In this document: one piece after another, positions 1 to 8,339 of the stretch
How positions within the stretch are numbered: position 1 is the stretch's first letter
How the letters are laid out: every line of letters starts with the position of its first letter
NCBI GenBank assembly: GCA_964541375.1
Contig: CAZIPT010000040.1
Span: forward strand, 1 to 18,533
Direction of reading: 5' to 3'
Origin: JBAXEO01 sp964541375
GTDB lineage: Bacteria; Actinomycetota; Coriobacteriia; Anaerosomatales; JAAXUF01
Length of the DNA stretch: 18,533 bases
Notes under the pieces: model-generated
Told to the model about the DNA's origin: nothing
The model's input: only the letters and a program-made list of their open reading frames with translations
Databases searched by the model: none
Made by a program: the position numbers and the translations under genes

Positions 1-166
1 TGCCGAAACGCAAGAGGGCGACCTCACCGGGGCCGTAGCCGTCGGGGCCGGGGAGGCCTGCCGCGGTGAGCCGCATCCCCGCGCGAATACCGGCGAACGC
101 CGACGCCCACAGCAACAGGGTCACGGCGATGGCCATCCAGGTCTTCGGGTCGCGCTTCCAGCTCAT
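1..166 (-). CDS. EamA/DMT-family transporter, N-terminal fragment
   Basis: The minus-strand frame opening with ATG at 166 runs off the left edge of the window, so only about 55 residues are seen. They read MSWKRDPKTWMAIAVTLLLW, followed by ASAFAGIRAG and YGPGEVALLRFG. A short charged N-terminus, a first membrane helix and the WASAF.GIRA pattern followed by a P.E.A.LRF stretch are typical of the first EamA repeat of drug/metabolite transporters, which export amino acids or other small metabolites across the inner membrane. The start is supported by AAGGA about five bases upstream of the ATG. The gene lies 60 bases downstream of the glutamine amidotransferase on the same strand, so the two may be co-transcribed. 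The substrate cannot be told from this fragment. Confidence 0.78.
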   Translation of the reverse strand, partial: MSWKRDPKTWMAIAVTLLLWASAFAGIRAGMRLTAAGLPGPDGYGPGEVALLRFG

Positions 167-226
167 GGGGTCCTTGCGTGCTCGGCGAGGCGAGTGGCTA
201 GTCTAACTGCCGAGCGGCCGATGCCG

Positions 227-970
227 CTACCGCACCCGCAGCGGTACCGGTCCGCCGTCCCCCGCCGCCCCGACTCCGATGTAGGCGAGACCGTCGAGCA
301 GGAAGAACAGTCTGGCGTGGGAACCGGGAATCTCGAAATGTGCACCCCTGAGCATTTTCTCGGGAGTCTGAATCGTCGGGCTCCAGGCGCCGAAATCACC
401 CGGGCACTCTGAGATCAGTTGTTCGAGCGAGTCCTTCGTCCACTCGAGATGGAACTGCAGTCCCACTACACGCCCGTCGAAGACGAAGGCTTGGTTGCGG
501 CATGCAGCACTCGAAAGCACCGGCTCGATGCCGAAGGGCAGCTCGAACGTGTCGCTGTGCCACTGCCCCACGCACACGGGCCCCTGCCACTCCGAGAAGA
601 GCGGCTCTTCATCGCCACTGATCGTGCGCTCGACGTCGAACCAGCCGATTTCGGGCTGACTGTTTCGCCTTACCGCTCCACCGAGCACTTCGGCCAAGAT
701 CTGCGCACCGAGGCAGATGCCCAGCACGGGACGGCCGGACGATATGACGGTCGCGATGAAATGCTTCTCGGCGCGTAGCCAAGGGTTTGCGGTCTCGTCG
801 TCTGCCGCCATCGGGCCGCCCAAGACAACTAGGAGGTCGGTCTCCTCGACAGAAGGGTACTCGCCAGACGGCGCCAGTCCTGTGGTGAGCCGGTGACCAC
901 GCTTCTGGGCCCATTTGGCGATGGCGGCAGGTCCCTCGAATGGAACGTGTTGAATCACGTGCACGCGCAT
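227..970 (-). CDS. Class I (type 1) glutamine amidotransferase domain protein
   Basis: A 247-residue stand-alone class I glutamine amidotransferase of the GMP-synthase-like type. Such domains hydrolyse glutamine to glutamate and ammonia, or act on gamma-glutamyl compounds. The oxyanion-loop VVLGGPM is at about 48-54, the nucleophile elbow GICLGAQ puts the catalytic cysteine at residue 86, and the His/Glu pair of the triad is in FHLEW at 174 and 176. No synthetase domain is attached, so the ammonia acceptor is unknown. I chose the ATG at 970 because the protein begins there with the family's usual beta strand (MRVHVIQHV). An ATG 54 bases upstream only adds a basic, unfolded-looking extension. 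The SD is weak (AGAGAG). A candidate promoter with a good -10 (TAGAAT) lies upstream. The DMT transporter gene follows after 60 bases, so a role in amine or amino-acid handling is possible but unproven. Confidence 0.88.
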   Translation of the reverse strand: MRVHVIQHVPFEGPAAIAKWAQKRGHRLTTGLAPSGEYPSVEETDLLVVLGGPMAADDETANPWLRAEKHFIATVISSGRPVLGICLGAQILAEVLGGAVRRNSQPEIGWFDVERTISGDEEPLFSEWQGPVCVGQWHSDTFELPFGIEPVLSSAACRNQAFVFDGRVVGLQFHLEWTKDSLEQLISECPGDFGAWSPTIQTPEKMLRGAHFEIPGSHARLFFLLDGLAYIGVGAAGDGGPVPLRVR

Positions 971-1010
971 GGTCACATCTCTCTGTCGCTGACTCCGACC
1001 CGTTCGACGG

Positions 1011-1040
1011 ATTCTACCTGCCAAGAGCCCGCCCCTGTAA
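1011..1040 (-). promoter_or_regulatory. Candidate promoter for the amidotransferase gene
   Basis: On the minus strand TAGAAT (1016-1011) matches the -10 consensus at five of six positions and lies about 40 bases before the ATG at 970. The best -35 at usable spacing is TTACAG (18 bases away), which is poor. The call rests on the -10 box and its position in the divergent intergenic region. Confidence 0.33.
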
Positions 1041-1078
1041 GGTTTGTCCCCATTAGCGAGGATTATTGCGCTACGCGA

Positions 1079-1107
1079 GTGACTCGGCTTGCATCGGGTA
1101 CTACCAT
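1079..1107 (+). promoter_or_regulatory. Candidate promoter for the trkA pair
   Basis: GTGACT (1079-1084) and TACCAT (1102-1107) are separated by 17 bases and lie about 70 bases upstream of the first trkA start. The GTGACT -35 recurs in the tRNA-Ala promoter of this window, which gives some support. A short inverted repeat, GAACC-TAA-GGTTC at 1125-1137, falls just after the expected transcription start and could be an operator, although its arms are only five bases long. Confidence 0.33.
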
Positions 1108-1175
1108 GATGCGATGTTCATCGCGAACCTAAGGTTCTAGGCCGACCCGCCGCCCACGGACGAGGGAGTCCGCAC

Positions 1176-1823
1176 ATGCACGTGGTAATCGGAGGATACG
1201 GCCGAGTAGGCCGCTACATAGCGCACGAGCTCGAGGCCAACGGGCACTCGGTTGCGGTCGTCGACCGGAGTGCCGACGTCTTCGAGGAGTTCGAAGGCAT
1301 CAACGGCATGCGCCTCACCGGTGAGGTCTTCGACCGGGACACGCTGATCAAGGCCGGTATCGAACGCGCCGATGCCTTCGTCGCGGCCACCAGCGGGGAC
1401 AACAGCAACATCGTCGCCGCCCGGGTCGCCCGTGAGCGCTTCGGCGTTCCGTTGGTCGTCGCGCGGATCTTCGACCCGAAGCGTGCGTCGATCTACGAGC
1501 GCTTCGGCATCCCCACCGTCTCGGCGGTCCAGTGGTCGGCTTCTCGGCTTCTGGCGATGGTGCTCGATCCCAAGGCGCGGAGCGACTTCGCGTTCGGCCA
1601 AGGCGAGGTGCTCCTGGTCGAGATCGAGGCGACCCAGGCGGTCGACGGCAAGCGCGTGCTCGACCTCGAGCTGCCGCGTGTGCTCTCGATCGTCTCGGCG
1701 GAACGTGACGGGCACGCCATGCTGCTGACTGATATCGATGTTGTCAAAGCCGGCGACCTCCTCTACATCGCAATCGACCGTGACTCTATCCCTGAGCTGC
1801 GCAAGCTCATGGGAATGCAGTAG
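1176..1823 (+). CDS. TrkA/RCK potassium-uptake regulatory subunit (first of two)
   Basis: A 215-residue TrkA-type protein: an N-terminal Rossmann RCK_N domain (about 1-120) with the dinucleotide motif G7-Y-G-R-V-G12 and the acidic residue D30 ending the second strand, then an RCK_C/TrkA_C domain (about 135-215). Such cytosolic subunits bind NAD(H), ATP/ADP or, in some lineages, c-di-AMP through RCK_C, and gate a membrane K+ transporter. The start is supported by GAGGGAG eight bases before ATG. It sits nine bases before the second trkA, a pair that resembles mycobacterial CeoB/CeoC. No TrkH/KtrB pore gene is in the window. The nearest membrane partner is the KimA-like permease that converges on the pair. 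Confidence 0.92.
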   Translation: MHVVIGGYGRVGRYIAHELEANGHSVAVVDRSADVFEEFEGINGMRLTGEVFDRDTLIKAGIERADAFVAATSGDNSNIVAARVARERFGVPLVVARIFDPKRASIYERFGIPTVSAVQWSASRLLAMVLDPKARSDFAFGQGEVLLVEIEATQAVDGKRVLDLELPRVLSIVSAERDGHAMLLTDIDVVKAGDLLYIAIDRDSIPELRKLMGMQ

Positions 1824-1832
1824 GAGGCCGCC

Positions 1833-2555
1833 ATGAATGTAGTCATCGTAGGAGCCGGCAAGTCCGGCCTGTATCTCGCACAGGAACTCAAAGGCGAGCA
1901 CGACGTCACCCTCATCGAGGAGCGCTTCGACCGCTCCGACGTGGTCGCCGCCATGATGCCTGACGTCCACGTGGTTCATGGCGACGCCTGCGAGACCGAG
2001 GTCCTCGAGCACGCGCAGATCGGTTCGGCGGCCCTGGTGATCGCCGCAACCGGCGACGACGAGGACAACCTGGTGGTCGCGATGCTCTCCAAGCACTTCG
2101 GCGCCGAGAAGGTCTTCGCTCGCATCAACCACCCCAAGAACGAGTGGCTGTTCACTAAGGAGTTCGGAGTGGATGTGCCCGTCTCGTCGACCTCGATGAT
2201 GCTGTCGCTCGTGGAGAAGGAGGTCGGCTTCGGCGACCTCATCACGCTTCTCCGTCTGCAGGCCGACAACGTCTCCATCGAGGAGATAACGCTGCCGCCC
2301 ACGGCTTCGGCGGTCGGTAAGCAGCTCATGGAGCTCGCCCTGCCTGAGAACTGCCATGTCATGGCGATCATCACCCCAACCGGCGAGCTCACTATTGCGA
2401 AGGGCGATACGCTCCTGAGCGCGGGCGACGAGCTGCTGCTGATCTCCGACGGTCAGCGCGACGACGAGGTCTGCACCGCTCTGGGCGTAGGCAAGGACGC
2501 GATCGTCTCGGCGGCAGACGTCGTCGCCAACCATGAGGACGGCGCGAGCGCCTAG
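1833..2555 (+). CDS. TrkA/RCK potassium-uptake regulatory subunit (second of two)
   Basis: A 240-residue paralogue of the preceding protein. The Rossmann motif G7-A-G-K-S-G12 follows the first strand, E29/E30 end the second strand as expected for NAD-type binding, and a TrkA_C domain covers about 140-225. A strong AGGAGG precedes the ATG by about seven bases, and only nine bases separate it from the upstream gene, so the two are surely one operon and may form hetero-oligomeric gating rings. Its stop codon overlaps the stop of the convergent KimA-like gene by four bases. The last 15 or so residues are an unstructured acidic tail. It is clearly a TrkA-family protein. Its membrane partner is inferred from neighbourhood only. 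Confidence 0.92.
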   Translation: MNVVIVGAGKSGLYLAQELKGEHDVTLIEERFDRSDVVAAMMPDVHVVHGDACETEVLEHAQIGSAALVIAATGDDEDNLVVAMLSKHFGAEKVFARINHPKNEWLFTKEFGVDVPVSSTSMMLSLVEKEVGFGDLITLLRLQADNVSIEEITLPPTASAVGKQLMELALPENCHVMAIITPTGELTIAKGDTLLSAGDELLLISDGQRDDEVCTALGVGKDAIVSAADVVANHEDGASA

Positions 2556-4453
2556 CTCTTGGGAGCGCGCTCGGACTTGACCAGCTGCTCGGGCTCGTCG
2601 TCGAAGTCGGGATGGTATGGGACGTCGGTGACGATGACGCCCTCCTGTCCGAAGAGCTGCTGCTTGATCCAGAACGATGTCTGGTCGTGCAGCATCGCGT
2701 CGGCGGCGTTGGTGGGCGCGTACTCAGGCAGGATGACCGTCACAACGTGGTCTTTGTTGGGACGCGGGATGTTGCTCACGTAGTCCACGAGCGGTCCGAT
2801 GACCTCTCGGTAGGGCGACTCCACGACGTTGAGGCGGATGCCCATCTCGGCTTTCTCCCAGCGCGTGCGGAACGCCGCCGCTTCTTCGCTGGTGACGTCG
2901 ATGTAGAGCGCCTCGGTGGTGTCGGCGCGCAGCGTCTTGGCGTACTGGAGAGCGCGCACGAGGCGCCGGTCGATGTCCTTGACCAGCACGATCACGTGGT
3001 TGTGGAGGCGGTTGTACGCCTGCCAGTTCAGATCGGCGAGCTCGTCGTCGGGAAGCGCCAGCTCGGCCCTGACCATGTCGTAGCGCTTCTTCACCCATGA
3101 GAAGTACGCGACCATGATCGGCACGATCACGACGACGATCCAGCCGCCGGCGGTGAACTTGGTGATCGCGATGACCGAGAAGACGACGCCGGTCGTGACC
3201 GCGCCCACCGTATTGATGATGGCGGCCCTCTTCCAGTTGGGATCGTCCTTGAAGCGGAACCAGTGGAGCACCATCCCCGCCTGCGACAGCGTGAAGCACA
3301 TGAACACGCCCAGGGCGTACAACGGGATCAGCGCGCTGGTCTTGCCCTGGAAGCCGATGATCAGTACTGCCGCGGCACCGGTCAGAAGCAGGATGCCGTT
3401 GCTGTGCACCAGCCGGTAGCCGCGGTCCTTGAGCTGGTGCGGCAGGAAGTCGTCGCTCGCCATGAACGACCCCAGCCGAGGAAAGTCCGCATAGCTGGTG
3501 TTGGCGGCGACCACGAGGATTCCCATCGTGGCGAACGAGATCAGGTAGTAGATCAGCCCCGTGCCGAACAGCTGTCGCGAAATCTGGCTGATGACCGTCT
3601 CTGTCTCGACCTCACGCACCCCGGCCGTAACCGCCAGCCAGCTGATTCCGAGGAAGAGCAGGAGCAGGATGCCCGCCATCCATGTGAGTGTCTTGGCCGC
3701 GTTCTTGGAGACCGGCTCTCGGAACGCCTGAACGCCGTTTGCAATCGCCTCGACGCCGGTCATCGCCGCACAGCCGGACGCGAACGCGCGCATGAGCAGG
3801 AACAGCGTGAATGCCTGCGCGGGCTCGATCGTGTCCTTTGCCGAAGGCACGGTGATCGCCGCAGTCCCTTTGGTGAGCGCCACGAAGACGCCGAAGAAGA
3901 TCATCAAGACGATCAGACCGATGAAGGCGAACGTCGGCCCGGCGAACAGGGCTCCCGATTCCTTGACACCACGCAGGTTGCCAACCATGAGCAGAACGAC
4001 AAAGAAGAGCGCGATCGGCACGGTCCACTTGAGCAACTGGGGGAATGCCGAAGTGATGGCAGCGGTGCCGCTCGATATGGACACGGCGACGGTAAGCACG
4101 TAGTCGACGAGAAGTGACGCACCCGCGACGAGCCCCGCCATGTCGCCGAGGTTCTCCTTGGCGACGATGTAGGAGCCGCCCCCCGATGGGTACGCCCGGA
4201 TGGTCTGCCGATAGGACAGCGAGACGATGATGAGCAGCGCGCCGATTGCCAGCGCGACCGGCCACGCGAGGTGCAAGTAAGCAGTCCCAGCAAGCGACAG
4301 GACGAGAATGATCTCGCCGGTGGCGTAGGCGACGGATGAGATCGCGTCGCTGGAGAAGACCGCAAGCGCGATCGGGTTGCTCAGCCGCTGGTGCCGAGAC
4401 TCCTCGTTGTGGAGCGGATCGCCCAGGAAGATGTTCTTGACGCGGTTGGCCAT
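2552..4453 (-). CDS. kimA: KimA-like APC-superfamily potassium transporter
   Basis: A 633-residue protein of about 12 membrane helices plus a cytosolic C-terminal domain (about 450-633), matching the size and layout of Bacillus subtilis KimA (formerly YdaO), an H+/K+ symporter of the APC superfamily. The N-terminal signature FSSDAISSVAYATGE (33-47), the block SYRQTIRAYPSGGGSYIVAKE (80-100), SLLVDYVLTVAVSIS and FASGCAAMTGVEAIANG all resemble that family. D36, Y43, D117 and Y118 fall at positions that, as I recall, coordinate K+ in KimA. Older annotation would say amino acid permease. The ATG at 4453 is the natural start; the SD is weak (AGGT or a distant GAGAGG). It converges on the two trkA genes, which supports a role in K+ uptake. 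Its 96-base leader is hairpin-rich. Confidence 0.85.
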   Translation of the reverse strand: MANRVKNIFLGDPLHNEESRHQRLSNPIALAVFSSDAISSVAYATGEIILVLSLAGTAYLHLAWPVALAIGALLIIVSLSYRQTIRAYPSGGGSYIVAKENLGDMAGLVAGASLLVDYVLTVAVSISSGTAAITSAFPQLLKWTVPIALFFVVLLMVGNLRGVKESGALFAGPTFAFIGLIVLMIFFGVFVALTKGTAAITVPSAKDTIEPAQAFTLFLLMRAFASGCAAMTGVEAIANGVQAFREPVSKNAAKTLTWMAGILLLLFLGISWLAVTAGVREVETETVISQISRQLFGTGLIYYLISFATMGILVVAANTSYADFPRLGSFMASDDFLPHQLKDRGYRLVHSNGILLLTGAAAVLIIGFQGKTSALIPLYALGVFMCFTLSQAGMVLHWFRFKDDPNWKRAAIINTVGAVTTGVVFSVIAITKFTAGGWIVVVIVPIMVAYFSWVKKRYDMVRAELALPDDELADLNWQAYNRLHNHVIVLVKDIDRRLVRALQYAKTLRADTTEALYIDVTSEEAAAFRTRWEKAEMGIRLNVVESPYREVIGPLVDYVSNIPRPNKDHVVTVILPEYAPTNAADAMLHDQTSFWIKQQLFGQEGVIVTDVPYHPDFDDEPEQLVKSERAPKS

Positions 4454-4549
4454 CCGGACCTACGACCTCTCGGCAAACGCCAAACGCGCCGGTGGCGCGC
4501 GGGGGTGCAGCGCATCCCCTACCTACGGAATCATCTGCACAGGATAGTG
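4454..4549 (-). promoter_or_regulatory. Structured leader or intergenic hairpins before the kimA-like gene
   Basis: Between the stop of the small upstream gene and the KimA-like start, two inverted repeats are visible: GTGCAG/CTGCAC enclosing 24 bases, and a tight CGCGCC-ggt-GGCGCG hairpin at 4485-4499. The second is followed on the minus strand by TTTGGCGTTTG, so it could be a weak terminator or attenuator. GGGG and CCCC tracts around 4504-4522 can pair in a fold that competes with the first stem. No convincing promoter was found. The conserved sequence blocks of the ydaO c-di-AMP riboswitch are not apparent. Confidence 0.3.
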
Positions 4550-4882
4550 TCAGTCGTCCCGTGGGGGGAAGCCCCCATGATCCGGCGTGCCCCATAGACC
4601 CGTGGCGCTGGTACCGTTGGGAGCGTCGTCGAGCGGGTCGCCGGCGTCGTCGCCCATCGCCTCAAGGATCTGCGGAATCTCCCCAGTGGGGAATCCGTCG
4701 AGCCTGAGGCCCGCCTTCTCGTCCTCGTCGAGCAAGGCCTTCTGGCGCTGCCAGAGATCGCTTTGGGGCGGTCCGCCGACTGCGGGAGGATCCTCCCCAT
4801 AGTTGGGAGGCACGTCATCGGCAGTTCCAGGCACGCCGGAGGTCCCGGAACTCGGGTCGCTCGTGTAGTCGTCAGGACTCAT
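4550..4882 (-). CDS. Small acidic protein of unknown function, conserved-looking
   Basis: A 110-residue, soluble, strongly acidic protein with no signal peptide or membrane segment. The first 35 residues are Pro/Gly/Ser/Asp-rich and probably disordered. The core SDLWQRQKALLDEDEKAGLR followed by LDGFPTGEIPQILEAMGDDA looks like two amphipathic helices, and the C-terminus (DPLDDAPNGTSATGLWG) is again low in structure. I recall actinobacterial hypothetical proteins with a similar helical core and a PNGTSATG-like tail, but cannot name a function. I chose ATG at 4882 because AGAAGG lies eight bases upstream. The GTG three codons earlier overlaps that SD. It is divergent from the histidine-kinase operon and lies upstream of the KimA-like gene on the same strand. 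Confidence 0.68.
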   Translation of the reverse strand: MSPDDYTSDPSSGTSGVPGTADDVPPNYGEDPPAVGGPPQSDLWQRQKALLDEDEKAGLRLDGFPTGEIPQILEAMGDDAGDPLDDAPNGTSATGLWGTPDHGGFPPRDD

Positions 4883-5048
4883 CGGCTGCACCTTCTCGTC
4901 TTCGAGATCGTTGGCACCGCTTCCAAGCTCTCTTCCCGATTGTCCCCAACTCGTGCGCTTGGCTCACATCCGCTGCCGTTGCCCGACCCCTCAAAACGGG
5001 CAGTATCGCTACGTGCGAGCGGGGTTCGGCCGAGAGACTTCACTCACG

Positions 5049-8000
5049 ATGTCGAGGAGCGGGGGGCGTACCTTGTCGCGGCAGGAATCCGGAAATGGGC
5101 AGAGCCGCAGCGACGAGGGCAGTTCTCGTAGCGCCCGCATTCTCTGGATCGTCTTCATTGCTGCAACCCTGGGAGTCGCGCTGGCTGGCCGGCTCTACTT
5201 CGACGCTCAAAGTCGCGACCTCCTCGCGAGGCAGGGCGAAGCTCTCTCGGCCGTACGAGACCTCAAGATCGGCCAGCTTATCGAATGGCGCGCGAACCGC
5301 CTTGAAGACGGCACCTTCATTGCGACCGATCCCGCACTGCGGGATGAGGTTGACCGGTGGGTTGCCGATCCCAACGATGTCGCCGCGGCTGAGACACTTC
5401 GCCAGTGGATGAAGGTCACGACCGAAACCAAGGGCTACTCGGGCGTCGCGATCATGTCCCCCGATGGCTCCCGGTGGTTGTCGACATCCGCCGACTCGCT
5501 GCCGGACTCCCCAGAGCGCGCCGAGGCCGAGAAGGCGCGGGGATCGACCGAGGCGACACTCACCGACTTCTTCCTCGATCCGGCCACAAGCCAGCCGCGA
5601 CTCGATGTGGTCGCCCCGCTCGTCGGCGGGTCCGAGAAGACACGCGCTGTGGTGGTCCTGAATCGAGATCCGCGCAACTTTCTGTACCCGATGCTCCAGA
5701 AGTGGCCGTCTCCCAGCAAGAGTTCGGAGACACTCCTCGTCCGCCGAGACAACGGCGGAGTCCTGTACCTGAACAATCTCCGGTTCCAGACCAACGCCGC
5801 TCTACGATCGAAGCTGCCCCTCTCCAACAGGAAGTTGCTTGCAGTACAGGCAGTCGAAGGTTCTGCTCACACCGCAGAAGGAATCGACTACCGAGGCACC
5901 CCGGTGTTCGGAGCCGTGGGGAGGGTCGGCGATACCCCCTGGTATGTCGTCGCAAAGATAGACCGAGCCGAAGCGTTCTCCGGGCTTGCTCGAAGCCAGT
6001 GGCTGATCTCAATCGCGGCCATCGTGCTCACGGCCCTGATCGGCATGGGGCTCGCGTTCGCTTGGCGCCAGCGCACCATCGAGTACTACCGCAAACAGCT
6101 CGAAACCGAGCGATCCGAAGCGCTGCTCTCCCAGCAGTACAACCTACTGACGCGCTACGCGAGCGACGCCGTCATCCTGGCCGACGAACAGCTGCGGATC
6201 ATCCAGGCCAACGAGCGCGCGATCGCGCTCTACGGCTACACAGAGGACGAGCTTGCTTTGCTCACTCTCGACAGCCTGCTCGCTCCGGACGTCGACGGGC
6301 TGACGACCTCCATGGCGGCCGCGCTTATCGGCGACAGTGGCGAACTGATCGAGGTCAGACAACGCCGGGCCGACGGTTCGGTCATCGACGCCGAGATGAC
6401 CACGCAGGCCATGGTCATCGACGACCAGATTCTCTATCTGACCATCACGCGAGACGTTACAGCCCGGAAGGCCACCGAGAGGGCCCTCGAAGAGAGCAGG
6501 ATGCTCCTCGAATCGGTCATCGGCAGCACGCCCGACGCTATCTATGTAAAGGATCCGGCAGGTCGCTACCTGCTCTTCAACCATGGAGCAGAACTGGTGA
6601 CCGGCAAGAACGCCCCGGACGTGCTGGGGCGCGACGATACCTTCCTGTTCCCCGCCGAGGAAGCGAAGACCGTCATGGATGGCGATAGGGCGGTCATGGA
6701 TGGCGGAGTCGCCGTCAACTATGACGAGCACGTGACCGCTTCCGACGGAACGATCCATCACTTCTCGTCCACCAAGGGCCCGCTCTTCGACCACAATGGC
6801 AACGTACGCGGGCTCTTTGGCTTCGCACGAGACATTACCGCTCGCAAGACCGCCGAAGACGATCTCGTTCGCACGACTGCTTTTCTAGAGAACCTGTTGG
6901 ACTATGCCAATGCTCCCATCGTTGTTTGGGATTCCGATCTCAATATCACTCGATTCAATCACGCTTGCGAGAGGCTGACCCGCCGAGGTGCAGACGAAGT
7001 GGTCGGCAAGCATCTGCGCGTCCTGTTTCCGGACGAGAGCGTCGACGATTCGCTTCTGCAGATTGCCCGAACTGCCCAGGGCGTGTACTGGGAAGCCGTC
7101 GAGGTTCCGATTCTGCGCGCAGACGGCCAGGTGCGCATAGCTGTTTGGAATTCGGCGAACATCTATGACGCCGAGAAGAGGCTAGTCGCCACAATCGCCC
7201 AGGGAACCGATGTCACTGAGAGCAGGGCTACCGAGCGCAAACTCCGAGACTCCGAGCTGCGCTTCCGAAGTATCGTGGATTGCTCACCAACGGCCATCTA
7301 TCTCTATCACCTCGAGTCAGACGATCGGCTGGTGCTGACCGCCGCAAACCCCGCGTCCGATGTCATCATCGGCATCGACCATTCGACACTCCTAGGCAAG
7401 ACCATCGAGGAAGCGTTCCCGAACCTCGTGCAAACCGAGATCCCGGACATGTATCGCGCAATCGCGCGGGGTGAACTCCCGCCGCGGACGTTCGAGATTC
7501 CGTACGGGGACAATCGGTTCTCGGGCTACTACCTCGTGACCGTCTTCCAAACCGGTCCCGATTTGGTCGCGGTGGACTTCCTCGACATCTCTGACCGCAA
7601 ACGGGCGGAGGAGGAACTCGCCGCGCGTAGTGAAGACCTGCAGCGCTCCAATGCAGAACTGGAGCGTTTTGCCTACGTCGCCTCGCACGACCTTCAAGAA
7701 CCGCTGCGAATGGTGGCAAGCTATACCCAGCTGCTGCAGAGAAGGTATGAGGGGCGGCTCGACGCAGACGCCGATGAGTTCATCGGCTACGCGGTTGACG
7801 GGGCGAATCGGATGCAGCGGCTCATCAACGAGCTGCTCGCCTACTCCCGCGTCGGCAGTCAGGGCGTCGAGTTTGTCGAGGCGGACCTCGAGCAGGTGTT
7901 TGGCGAGGTTATGAAGGCGCTCAGCGTGTCTATCACCGAAAGCGAAGCTGTGATCAGGCACGAGCCTCTGCCCACGGTCGCCTGCGATCCCACTCAGATC

Positions 8001-8339
8001 GGACAAGTCTTCCAGAACCTCATCGCGAACGCGATCAAGTTCCGCGGCGAAGACGCTCCCTTGATCTACGTCGGTGTCGAGAGTACCGAAGCAGAGTGGG
8101 TATTCTCTGTGCAGGACAATGGATTGGGAATCGAGCCCGAGTACTTTGAGCGCATATTTGTGATCTTCCAGAGGCTGCAGTCGCGAGCCGACTACCCGGG
8201 CACGGGAATGGGGCTGGCGATCTGCAAACGAATCGTCGAGCGGCACGGGGGCCGTACTTGGGTGGAGTCGACGCCGGGACAAGGGTCGACGTTCTACTTC
8301 ACGTTGCCGAAGCGAGGGGAAAGCCAGCATGTCGTCTAA
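5049..8339 (+). CDS. Membrane sensor histidine kinase, Cache-like sensor with four PAS domains
   Basis: A 1096-residue sensor kinase. TM1 (about 31-51) and TM2 (about 317-338) bracket a roughly 265-residue extracytoplasmic domain of Cache-like character. Then come four PAS domains (about 365-480, 480-600, 603-725, 728-850), each followed by an ITARK/ERK-type PAC end, a coiled-coil linker, and a HisKA domain with phospho-acceptor H880 in ASHDLQEPLR. The HATPase has N994 in the N box, DNGLGIE at 1023-1029 (G1) and GTGMGLA at 1051-1057 (G2). All key kinase residues are present. It presumably autophosphorylates in response to an external ligand and passes phosphate to the next gene's receiver, whose start overlaps its end by 11 bases. 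The ATG at 5049 has only a weak SD; an in-frame TTG at 5073 preceded by GAGGAG is an alternative. A longer ATG-less upstream extension looks non-coding. The ligand is unknown. Confidence 0.93.
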   Translation: MSRSGGRTLSRQESGNGQSRSDEGSSRSARILWIVFIAATLGVALAGRLYFDAQSRDLLARQGEALSAVRDLKIGQLIEWRANRLEDGTFIATDPALRDEVDRWVADPNDVAAAETLRQWMKVTTETKGYSGVAIMSPDGSRWLSTSADSLPDSPERAEAEKARGSTEATLTDFFLDPATSQPRLDVVAPLVGGSEKTRAVVVLNRDPRNFLYPMLQKWPSPSKSSETLLVRRDNGGVLYLNNLRFQTNAALRSKLPLSNRKLLAVQAVEGSAHTAEGIDYRGTPVFGAVGRVGDTPWYVVAKIDRAEAFSGLARSQWLISIAAIVLTALIGMGLAFAWRQRTIEYYRKQLETERSEALLSQQYNLLTRYASDAVILADEQLRIIQANERAIALYGYTEDELALLTLDSLLAPDVDGLTTSMAAALIGDSGELIEVRQRRADGSVIDAEMTTQAMVIDDQILYLTITRDVTARKATERALEESRMLLESVIGSTPDAIYVKDPAGRYLLFNHGAELVTGKNAPDVLGRDDTFLFPAEEAKTVMDGDRAVMDGGVAVNYDEHVTASDGTIHHFSSTKGPLFDHNGNVRGLFGFARDITARKTAEDDLVRTTAFLENLLDYANAPIVVWDSDLNITRFNHACERLTRRGADEVVGKHLRVLFPDESVDDSLLQIARTAQGVYWEAVEVPILRADGQVRIAVWNSANIYDAEKRLVATIAQGTDVTESRATERKLRDSELRFRSIVDCSPTAIYLYHLESDDRLVLTAANPASDVIIGIDHSTLLGKTIEEAFPNLVQTEIPDMYRAIARGELPPRTFEIPYGDNRFSGYYLVTVFQTGPDLVAVDFLDISDRKRAEEELAARSEDLQRSNAELERFAYVASHDLQEPLRMVASYTQLLQRRYEGRLDADADEFIGYAVDGANRMQRLINELLAYSRVGSQGVEFVEADLEQVFGEVMKALSVSITESEAVIRHEPLPTVACDPTQIGQVFQNLIANAIKFRGEDAPLIYVGVESTEAEWVFSVQDNGLGIEPEYFERIFVIFQRLQSRADYPGTGMGLAICKRIVERHGGRTWVESTPGQGSTFYFTLPKRGESQHVV

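Noticed and set aside
1137..2534. 465-codon open frame on the minus strand opposite the trkA pair
   Set aside because: It is antisense to two clear TrkA proteins, is dominated by Asp/His/Arg/Val as expected from a high-GC shadow frame, and shows no domain.
3263..4117. 284-codon plus-strand frame opposite the KimA-like gene
   Set aside because: Arg/Glu/His-rich shadow of a well-supported membrane protein, with no SD or family resemblance.
4454..4549. Canonical ydaO c-di-AMP riboswitch before the KimA-like gene
   Set aside because: A UAGGUAGGG-like string is present, but the other conserved blocks (GCCGAAUCC, CCGACAGCUAAC and so on) are absent and the leader is short.
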